From Eggerthellaceae bacterium UBA5906 (lineage in GTDB: Bacteria > Actinomycetota > Coriobacteriia > Coriobacteriales > Eggerthellaceae), in assembly GCA_002431805.1 (NCBI GenBank), contig DJEE01000166.1, positions 16,344 through 21,826 on the forward strand: a stretch of DNA of 5,483 nt, read 5' to 3'. The position numbers and the translations under genes are program-made. Under the pieces are notes generated by a model, which saw only the letters and a program-made list of their open reading frames with translations, ran no database searches and was not told where the DNA came from. Position 1 is the first letter of the stretch. Each line of letters starts with the position of its first letter. This document shows, in pieces, positions 1-5,483 of this stretch.

Positions 1-99
1 CGTTCCGTGTGCCCGCAGTGCGGCGAAGCTAAGCTTCCGCATCGCGTGTGCCCCAACTGCGGTTTCTACAAAAACCGCGAGGTTATCGAGACGGAGTAA
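1..99 (+). CDS. rpmF: 50S ribosomal protein L32, C-terminal part (5' truncated by window)
   Basis: This is the last 32 codons of a reading frame that enters from the left edge and stops with TAA at 97-99. L32 is a small zinc-ribbon protein of the large ribosomal subunit. The visible part holds two cysteine pairs, CPQC (residues 4-7 of the fragment) and CPNC (17-20), separated by nine residues. This is the CX2C-X9-CX2C zinc ribbon of the four-cysteine form of L32. The stretch [19 protein letters not shown] matches the usual L32 C-terminus. Full-length L32 is about 55-65 residues, so roughly half is missing upstream. It is followed by a strong terminator and then plsX; the rpmF-plsX neighbourhood is common in bacteria and supports the call. 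Confidence 0.92.
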   Translation, partial: RSVCPQCGEAKLPHRVCPNCGFYKNREVIETE

Positions 100-129
100 C
101 GCCGTCGAAGAGTCATTTGCATGATAGGA

Positions 130-166
130 GCCTCTCTGCCGCGCAACAGCGCAGAGAGGCTTTCTT
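130..166 (+). terminator. Rho-independent terminator after rpmF
   Basis: A perfect 10-bp stem pairs GCCTCTCTGC (130-139) with GCAGAGAGGC (151-160) around an 11-base loop, and is followed directly by TTTCTT (161-166). The two outermost loop positions G141-C150 and C142-G149 can extend the pairing past a bulged C. It lies 31 bases after the rpmF stop and 64 bases before the plsX start, so it would end or attenuate the rpmF transcript. The T-run is short and interrupted, and I see no clear promoter between it and plsX, so partial read-through into plsX is plausible (inference). Confidence 0.85.
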
Positions 167-183
167 GCGTTAATGCGAGCAGT

Positions 184-203
184 GGGCGTGTGCACAAGCG
201 CCC
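184..203 (+). promoter_or_regulatory. Small hairpin with an 8-bp palindrome in the plsX leader
   Basis: GGGCG (184-188) pairs with CGCCC (199-203), with a possible T-G pair inside. The loop region contains the perfect palindrome TGTGCACA (189-196). It sits between the rpmF terminator and the plsX ribosome binding site. It could be an RNA hairpin, a protein-binding operator, or chance in GC-rich DNA. No known factor is recognised. Confidence 0.25.
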
Positions 204-214
204 CCAAACGTGCC

Positions 215-221
215 GAAAGGA
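215..221 (+). promoter_or_regulatory. Ribosome binding site of plsX
   Basis: GAAAGGA lies 8 bases before the ATG at 230, a good Shine-Dalgarno match and spacing. It decides the start: the in-frame ATG at 173 has no such site, lies almost on the terminator T-run, and would add 19 residues unlike the family N-terminus. Confidence 0.8.
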
Positions 222-229
222 CAGCCATC

Positions 230-1219
230 ATGAGCCAAAAGGTAACCATAGCCGTAGACGCCATGGGCGGGGACAACGCGCCGGACGTGGTGCTTGAGGG
301 CACAGCCGCGGCCCTTGCCGCCGATGAGAACATTTCGGTTATTCTGTGCGGCCCGGCGCAGGTGGTTGAGCCGTTTGCTGCCGCGCACGAACGCTGCCGT
401 GCGCAGGCAACCACGCAGGTCATTGAAATGGCCGAGCATCCGGCAAATGCCGTACGCAAAAAGAAAGATTCGTCGCTGGTGGTGGCTGCGCGCTTGGTCA
501 AGGAAGGCCAGGCGCAAGGCTTTTTCTCCGCCGGCTCCACCGGCGCGGTGCTTGCTGTCGGCACGCTCATCGTTGGCCGCATCAAGGGCGTTTCGCGCCC
601 GTGCCTGGCTACGGTGGTTCCGAGCCCCGCACGCCCTGTCATCATGTGCGACGTGGGAGCCAACGCCGATTGCAAGCCTGAGTACCTGGTACAGTTTGCC
701 CAGATGGGAAGCGTGTACGCGCAAAAGGTAATCGGGTGTGAGCACCCGCGCGTGGCGCTTTTGAACATCGGCGAGGAAGACACGAAGGGCAGCAAGTTCG
801 CCCTAGAGGCGCATCAGCTGCTGCGCGAGAACGTGCCTGGGTTCACGGGCAACTGCGAAGGCCGCGACGTGCTGGCCGCAACTTACGACGTGGTGGTCAC
901 CGACGGTTTCACGGGCAATGTGTGCCTGAAAACCATCGAAGGCGCGTCAAAAGTGCTGTTCGGGGCCGTGAAAGACGCCATGATGACGTCGCTGAAAACG
1001 AAAATCGGCGCGCTGTGTCTCAAAGACAGCCTCTACGAGCTTAAGGCGAAGGTGTCGCCCGACACCTACGGCGGTGCACCGCTTCTTGGCGTGAAGGGCG
1101 CCTGTCTTACCGGCCATGGTTCCAGCAACGCCACGGCAATCAAAAACGGCGTGCTTACCTCGGCGAAGGTTGTGCGCCAGGGGGTTTCTGAAATAATCGA
1201 GCAAATGGTAACCAAGTAA
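230..1219 (+). CDS. plsX: Phosphate acyltransferase PlsX
   Basis: PlsX converts acyl-ACP and inorganic phosphate to acyl-phosphate, the donor PlsY uses to acylate glycerol-3-phosphate at the start of phospholipid synthesis. It is a peripheral membrane enzyme. The 329-residue product is of normal family length and begins with the PlsX hallmark AVDAMGGDNAP (residues 8-18). Further family motifs are SAGSTGA (100-106, usually SAGNTGA), DGFTGN (225-230), YGGAPLLG (280-287) and HGSS (296-299). The frame is intact and ends in TAA. The ATG at 230 was chosen for its ribosome binding site and because it puts the conserved motif at the usual distance from the N-terminus. It lies downstream of rpmF past a terminator, and upstream of rnc with a 102-base gap. 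No fabH, fabD, fabG or acpP follows, so the other fatty-acid genes must lie elsewhere. The Asn-to-Ser change at residue 103 is conservative and probably harmless. Confidence 0.96.
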   Translation: MSQKVTIAVDAMGGDNAPDVVLEGTAAALAADENISVILCGPAQVVEPFAAAHERCRAQATTQVIEMAEHPANAVRKKKDSSLVVAARLVKEGQAQGFFSAGSTGAVLAVGTLIVGRIKGVSRPCLATVVPSPARPVIMCDVGANADCKPEYLVQFAQMGSVYAQKVIGCEHPRVALLNIGEEDTKGSKFALEAHQLLRENVPGFTGNCEGRDVLAATYDVVVTDGFTGNVCLKTIEGASKVLFGAVKDAMMTSLKTKIGALCLKDSLYELKAKVSPDTYGGAPLLGVKGACLTGHGSSNATAIKNGVLTSAKVVRQGVSEIIEQMVTK

Positions 1220-1249
1220 AACAGCTTGGCTACAATTGGCCGAAAACTG

Positions 1250-1276
1250 GGTAACGCGCGCGCAATGTGCGCTACC
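1250..1276 (+). promoter_or_regulatory. Imperfect hairpin in the rnc leader
   Basis: In the 102-base gap between plsX and rnc, GGTA (1250-1253) pairs with TACC (1273-1276). After an A-C mismatch, CGCGC (1255-1259) pairs with GTGCG (1267-1271) with one G-T pair. No T-run follows, so it is not an intrinsic terminator. In E. coli, RNase III cuts a stem in its own leader and lowers its own expression, so a leader hairpin here could play a similar role, but this stem is short and the idea is only inference. I see no convincing -35/-10 promoter in the gap. Confidence 0.25.
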
Positions 1277-1321
1277 GTAGGGCATGTAATCTATACCAAA
1301 ACGTTAAGGTTCGGGGATTGT

Positions 1322-2167
1322 ATGAACTTAACAGCTGAGCAAAGGGAAAAGCTGCAACGAATCGAGGAAATCCTCGACTATTCGTTCAAGGAAAAGCAGT
1401 TTATCCTGTCTGCCATCACGCACCCCTCGGCAACAGAGGGCCGTTCGGTGCGGTATTCGTATGAGCGCCTGGAGTTTCTGGGCGACTCAATTTTAGGCGC
1501 CATCGTGGCCGACGCCGCGTTCGAGCGCTTCCATGAGCTTGACGAAGGCGGTCTCACGCGCATCAAAGTGGCGCTGGTTTCGGGCACAAGCCTGTCCGAT
1601 GTGGCCTCTGGCCTGGGCTTTGCCGACGTTATCGTGTTCGGCTCGTCTGAAACGGGCACGGGCAAGCGCGGGTTGCATTCTGCGCTTGAAAACGTGTACG
1701 AGGCCGTGGTGGCCGCGCTGTACCTTGACGGCGGCCTTACGGTGGCGCGCGATTTCATTTATCGCACGCTTATCCCGCGCATGTCCGAAGAGCTGGCGCT
1801 TGAGCCTGAAAACCCGAAAAGCGCGCTGCAGGAAAAGCTGCAGGAAGACGGCATCACGCCCACCTACAAGCTGGTGGAAACCCAAGGCCCGCCGCACGAC
1901 CGCACGTTCGTGGCGCAGGTGTTCGCCGGAAACCAGGGCTTGGCGCGTGGCACGGGCCGCACGAAAAAGGAAGCGGAAAGTCAGGCTGCGAAAAGCACGC
2001 TCGCGCGCCTCGGCGAGTTTTTCGGCTTGGGCATGGACGAAGCTGCCCGCGCCGAGAAGGCCGCCGCTGCCAAACAGGCAAAGGCTGAGAAAGCTGCCGC
2101 GAAGGCCGAGGAAAAGGCCCGCAAAAAGCACGAGAAGGAACGCGCCAAGCATCTGAAGCAAGGGTAG
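1322..2167 (+). CDS. rnc: Ribonuclease III
   Basis: RNase III is a dimeric, Mg2+-dependent endonuclease that cuts double-stranded RNA, including rRNA precursors and mRNA or antisense duplexes. The 281-residue product has the nuclease domain (about 10-150) with signature ERLEFLGDS (48-56), supplying E48, E51 and D55, and E75 in the DEGG segment. In the second metal-binding motif E127 is present, but residue 124 is Asn where Asp is usual (E. coli D114). A double-stranded RNA-binding domain follows (about 164-232, starting NPKSALQE). The tail, 236-281, is rich in Ala, Lys and Glu and probably helical; E. coli RNase III (226 residues) lacks it. ATG 1322 was chosen because homology begins soon after it; GGGGA (1313-1317) is a possible but closely spaced ribosome binding site. 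In-frame TTG 1226 or ATG 1265 would add up to 32 residues without family similarity. The stop is 4 bases before smc. Confidence 0.95.
   Translation: MNLTAEQREKLQRIEEILDYSFKEKQFILSAITHPSATEGRSVRYSYERLEFLGDSILGAIVADAAFERFHELDEGGLTRIKVALVSGTSLSDVASGLGFADVIVFGSSETGTGKRGLHSALENVYEAVVAALYLDGGLTVARDFIYRTLIPRMSEELALEPENPKSALQEKLQEDGITPTYKLVETQGPPHDRTFVAQVFAGNQGLARGTGRTKKEAESQAAKSTLARLGEFFGLGMDEAARAEKAAAAKQAKAEKAAAKAEEKARKKHEKERAKHLKQG
2160..2164 (+). promoter_or_regulatory. Ribosome binding site of smc, inside the rnc end
   Basis: AAGGG lies 7 bases before the GTG at 2172 and within the last codons of rnc. This placement supports the GTG start and suggests that smc translation is coupled to termination of rnc. 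Confidence 0.65.
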
Positions 2168-2171
2168 CGCC

Positions 2172-5100
2172 GTGTATCTGAAATCGCTGGTTTTGAAGGG
2201 GTTCAAATCCTTCGCCGACAGAAGCGTTCTTACCATGGAGCCTGGCATCACGGCCATTGTGGGTCCGAACGGTTCCGGCAAATCGAATATCTCCGACGCC
2301 GTGCTGTGGGTGCTTGGCGAGCGCAATGCCAAGCACCTGCGCGGGCAGGCTATGGAAGACGTTATCTTTGCAGGCTCGTCGGCCCGAAAGGCCACGGGCC
2401 TTGCCGAGGTTGAGCTGGTGTTGGACAACTCCGACGGCAAGTTGCCCGTGGAGTTCAACGAGGTGTCCATCGCTCGCCGCATGTACCGCACGGGCGAAAG
2501 CGAATACCTGATCAACGGCAGCATTGCCCGCCGCATGGACGTGCTTGACATCCTGCACGATTCGGGTCTGGGCACGGGCACGCATTCTATCATCAGCCAA
2601 GGGTCGCTCGATTCCATTTTGCAAAGCAAGCCTGAAGACCGCCGCGCGCTTATCGAAGAGGCTGCCGGCGTGCTGAAACACAAGCAGCGCAAGGCGAAAA
2701 GCGAGCGCAAGCTTGCTGCCATGGACGCCACGCTCACGCGCGTGCGCGATGTGGTGGCCGAGGTTGAGCGCCAGCTTGGGCCGCTTGAGCGCAAGGCAAA
2801 AAAGGCGCGCACCTACCAGGAGCTTTCCGGGCAGCTTGACCAGGTAAGCCTGGCACTTGCCGTGGACGATTTGCGCACGCTGCGCCGTGGTTGGGATGCG
2901 GCCTGCGCAAACGAGCAGCAGCTGGTGGAGCAGCTGCAAGCCGCTCATCAGAACATTTCCGTGGCAGAAGCTGCAGCCGAGGCGCTGCAGGAGCAAATTC
3001 GCAAGCAAACCGCCAGCGCGGGCGACCTGTCCAAACGCTACCAGCGGGCATCAAGCGCGGTTGAGCGCTTTGATGGCGCAACCTTGCTGTTGCACGAAAA
3101 GCGCCGTGCGGCGCAAAGCTGGGAAGCCGATGTGCGCGTGCAGCTTGAGGCGGGGCGTGCCAAGCGCGCTGCCGCCGTTGAAGAGCGCGCACAGGCCGCG
3201 GCGCAGCTTGAAGCGGTGCAGGGCCAGCTTGAAGCCGCCGAGGCCAACGTGGCGCAGCTTGATGCAGCGCGCAAGGAAAACGCCGAGGCGCGCCGCGGCG
3301 TTGAGGCCGAGCTTGAGGGCCTGGCACGTAAGCGTCGCGATGCGCAGCGCCAGGAAGAGGCCGATCGTCGCAAGTTGACGCAAACGCAGGAGGCGCTGGC
3401 CAATGGGCTTGCGCATGCCAAGTTGGTGGAAGGCCGCGCCAAAGAGCTGTCGCTGGCGCTTTCGCATGCAGAAGAGGCGGCGCAAAAACACGAAGACGAA
3501 CGTCGTCGCGTGCAAGCGGCGCTTGAAGCGGTGCAGGAAAGCGAGTCTGCCGCGCGCACGGCGGTTGCTGCTGCCATCAAGCAGCGCGACAAGGCGCGCG
3601 CAGACGTTGACGCGGCGCATCGCCGAGTTGCCACGTTGGAAAGCCGCATTTCCGCGCTGGAAGAAGTTGAGCGTTCGGCCGCATCGGCAGGCCCGGCGCG
3701 CGGGTGGCTTATCAAGCATGCCGAGCTGCGGCAGCAGGTGCTTGAGCCCTTAGCGCACGCCGTGCGTGCCGAAGAAGGCTTCGAGGGCTTGGTGGAGGCG
3801 CTGCTGGGCGCCGATGTTGCCGCGCTGATGGTTGAGCGCACCGATGAGGTCGGCCAGCTTGCGCGCACGCTTTTGGAGGCAGGGCAGCCCGGCGAAGTGG
3901 TGCTGCTGCCGAAAGCGGGCGTGAACGGTGTGTGTGTTGCGCGCGACGCTGCTGCGGTGTGCGGTGGGCGTGCGCTGGTGGACGCGCTTTCGTATGCCTC
4001 GGAAAACGCCGCGGCGGTGGAGGCGCTGCTGGGCGATGTGGTGGTGTGCGATTCCCTGCAGGACGCGTTGACGGCGCATGAAGCTGCTACGGCTGCGGTT
4101 CGCTTCGTCACGCCTGATGGCTGCGTTGTGTGGCCCTCGGGCAAGCTTACGGTGGGCTTGACCTCAAGCGGCGGCGAGGGCGCGCTGGCCCGTGCGCGTC
4201 AGCTTGATGAGTCGCGTGCAGAACTGGTGGGTGCCAAGCAGGAGCACGAAGATGCGCAGGCGGCTCAGGCAAGCGCCGAAGAGGCGCTGCGCGCCGCGCA
4301 GGCCGAAAGCTTGCGCTTGTCGCAAAACCTGGCCGAGCAGCGTGGCGCGGCGCAGGCCGCGCAGGCCGAGGCGAAGCGTGCGGCAGATACGCTTGCGTCG
4401 TGCCGCCGCGAGTTCGCCGACGTTGAGCGCCAACGCCAGCAGGCGGACAAAACGGTTGCCGAGGCGCGTCCCACCGTGGAGAAGTTGGAAGCGGCGTTAG
4501 CGCAGGCGGCAACGCTCGCGCAGCAGCGCGCCGCCCGTGTCGAAGAGCTGGAAGCGCAGGTGGTGCCGCTGCGCAAAGAGGCGGCGCAGCTGCGCGACAA
4601 GCTGTCCGAGGCGAAGCTTTCGGCCGCAACGTTGCGCGAGCGCAACACGTATACGCAGCGTGTTGTGGCAGCGCGCACGCGCGATGTGGAAACCGTCGAC
4701 GCCGCAGAGGCACAGCAGCGCGAGCAGCTTGGGCGCAAGCTGGTGGCTCAGCAGCGCATTGCCCCGTTGCTGGCCGTGTTCGAAGAGCTGTCCGATTCCG
4801 CCCGCCGCCGCACCCGTGCGCTTGAGGAGCAGGCCCAGGCGGCGCAGGATTCCTCGGCTGGCTTGCACGCGCAGGTAAACGAAGCACGCCAGGTTGCAAA
4901 AGCCGCGCACGAGGCTTACGACGGCGTGAATGCCAGCTTGTCGGCCGCGCGCGTGGAAAAGGGCCGTTTGGAAGTGCAGGTTGACACCGCGGTGAACACC
5001 ATCGTGCAAGACATGGGCGTGCCGCTTGACCATGCGCTTGAGCTGCCGGCGCTTGACGATCGCGGGCAGGCCGAGGACAGCGCGTTTAAGCTGAAACGCC

Positions 5101-5483
5101 GCATCGCGAACATGGGCGCCATCAACCCCGATGCCGCTGCAGAATACGAAGAGCTGAAAGAGCGCTACGACTACCTGGCCGCGCAGCTGGCCGACTTAGA
5201 CGGTGCCCGTCGCAGCTTAGCTAAGATCGTGCGGGTTATCGATGCGCGCATGAAAGATGACTTTGTGCGCACGTTCGCGCAGGTGGACGAGAACTTCCGC
5301 AGTATCTTCGCCACGTTGTTCCCCGGCGGATCGGCCCAGCTTATCCTTACGAATCCCGACGACGTTGAGAACACGGGCGTGGAGGTGAACGCGCAGCCGG
5401 CTGGTAAGCGCATCACGAAGATGATGCTCATGTCTGGCGGTGAAAAGTCGTTGACGGCGCTCGCGCTGCTGTTTGCGGTGTAT
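2172..5483 (+). CDS. smc: Chromosome partition protein SMC (3' truncated by window)
   Basis: SMC is a long ATPase that dimerises through its hinge and, with ScpA and ScpB, forms the ring complex that folds and segregates bacterial chromosomes. The 1104 visible codons are open throughout. In order: N-terminal head with Walker A GPNGSGKS (31-38), the arginine in LRG (R57) and Q-loop Q143; N-terminal coiled coil (about 168-515), rich in Ala, Gln, Glu and Arg; hinge (about 520-663); returning coiled coil (about 670-975); C-terminal head beginning near MGAINP (981-986) with the signature LMSGGEKS (SGGEK at 1088-1092). The window ends at residue 1104, before Walker B; families of about 1180-1190 residues imply some 80 residues are missing. 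The GTG start gives the canonical opening MYLKSLVLKGFKSFA and has a ribosome binding site. The hinge is divergent: its closing glycine motif reads G650-X6-G657-X3-V661-G662. It is the last gene of a tight rnc-smc pair. Confidence 0.97.
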   Translation, partial: MYLKSLVLKGFKSFADRSVLTMEPGITAIVGPNGSGKSNISDAVLWVLGERNAKHLRGQAMEDVIFAGSSARKATGLAEVELVLDNSDGKLPVEFNEVSIARRMYRTGESEYLINGSIARRMDVLDILHDSGLGTGTHSIISQGSLDSILQSKPEDRRALIEEAAGVLKHKQRKAKSERKLAAMDATLTRVRDVVAEVERQLGPLERKAKKARTYQELSGQLDQVSLALAVDDLRTLRRGWDAACANEQQLVEQLQAAHQNISVAEAAAEALQEQIRKQTASAGDLSKRYQRASSAVERFDGATLLLHEKRRAAQSWEADVRVQLEAGRAKRAAAVEERAQAAAQLEAVQGQLEAAEANVAQLDAARKENAEARRGVEAELEGLARKRRDAQRQEEADRRKLTQTQEALANGLAHAKLVEGRAKELSLALSHAEEAAQKHEDERRRVQAALEAVQESESAARTAVAAAIKQRDKARADVDAAHRRVATLESRISALEEVERSAASAGPARGWLIKHAELRQQVLEPLAHAVRAEEGFEGLVEALLGADVAALMVERTDEVGQLARTLLEAGQPGEVVLLPKAGVNGVCVARDAAAVCGGRALVDALSYASENAAAVEALLGDVVVCDSLQDALTAHEAATAAVRFVTPDGCVVWPSGKLTVGLTSSGGEGALARARQLDESRAELVGAKQEHEDAQAAQASAEEALRAAQAESLRLSQNLAEQRGAAQAAQAEAKRAADTLASCRREFADVERQRQQADKTVAEARPTVEKLEAALAQAATLAQQRAARVEELEAQVVPLRKEAAQLRDKLSEAKLSAATLRERNTYTQRVVAARTRDVETVDAAEAQQREQLGRKLVAQQRIAPLLAVFEELSDSARRRTRALEEQAQAAQDSSAGLHAQVNEARQVAKAAHEAYDGVNASLSAARVEKGRLEVQVDTAVNTIVQDMGVPLDHALELPALDDRGQAEDSAFKLKRRIANMGAINPDAAAEYEELKERYDYLAAQLADLDGARRSLAKIVRVIDARMKDDFVRTFAQVDENFRSIFATLFPGGSAQLILTNPDDVENTGVEVNAQPAGKRITKMMLMSGGEKSLTALALLFAVY

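Noticed and set aside
173..229. Upstream ATG extending PlsX by 19 residues
   Set aside because: It has no ribosome binding site, lies almost on the terminator T-run, and the added residues do not resemble the PlsX N-terminus.
1264..1297. Possible rnc promoter with TAATCT or TATACC as -10
   Set aside because: No acceptable -35 element lies 16-18 bases upstream of either, so the match is no better than chance.
1226..1321. Upstream TTG extending RNase III by 32 residues
   Set aside because: The extension has no RNase III similarity and the ATG at 1322 sits at the usual distance from the nuclease domain.
1493..2812. Long antisense open frame across rnc and the start of smc
   Set aside because: It mirrors two well-recognised genes, has a low-complexity Ser/Arg/Ala-rich translation, and is expected from G/C-rich third codon positions.
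3204..3262. Repeated CAGCTTGA units
   Set aside because: They occur at 3204, 3225 and 3255, in phase with coiled-coil residues QLE/QLD, so they reflect heptad coding and not a DNA repeat element.
3038..4144. Long antisense open frame within smc
   Set aside because: Its Ser/Ala-rich translation is a composition shadow of the Ala-rich coiled coil; the sense frame is intact and recognisable.

Overview
This window carries a housekeeping gene cluster read entirely on the + strand: the end of rpmF (ribosomal protein L32), plsX (phosphate acyltransferase), rnc (RNase III) and most of smc (chromosome condensation ATPase), which runs off the right edge. The sequence looks roughly 60% GC by eye, with G/C-rich third codon positions and a GTG start for smc. 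The order rpmF-plsX-rnc-smc and the protein styles suggest a high-GC Gram-positive, most likely the Coriobacteriia/Eggerthellaceae side of the Actinomycetota. That placement is inferred from style and order and has moderate confidence.

Layout: 1-99 is the C-terminal half of L32 with its four zinc-ribbon cysteines. 100-229 is intergenic, with a strong intrinsic terminator (130-166), a second smaller hairpin around an 8-bp palindrome (184-203), and the plsX ribosome binding site. 230-1219 is plsX. 1220-1321 is a 102-base gap with a weak hairpin and no convincing promoter. 1322-2167 is rnc, with a charged Ala/Lys/Glu tail after the double-stranded RNA-binding domain. Four bases later, at 2172, smc starts from GTG and stays open to 5483 (1104 codons), ending just after the ABC signature motif and before the expected Walker B motif.

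How the genes fit together: plsX starts phospholipid synthesis from acyl-ACP. RNase III processes rRNA and other structured RNA. SMC organises and segregates the chromosome. The rnc-smc pair is tightly spaced and probably translationally coupled. The shared theme is growth-linked functions (ribosome, membrane, RNA processing, chromosome), not one pathway. The fabD/fabG/acpP genes that separate plsX from rnc in many Firmicutes are absent.

I found no mobile element, CRISPR array, tRNA, rRNA or evident new system. The points most worth a second look are at residue level: RNase III has Asn where the catalytic centre usually has Asp (residue 124), and the SMC hinge has Val in place of one glycine of its conserved glycine motif (residue 661).
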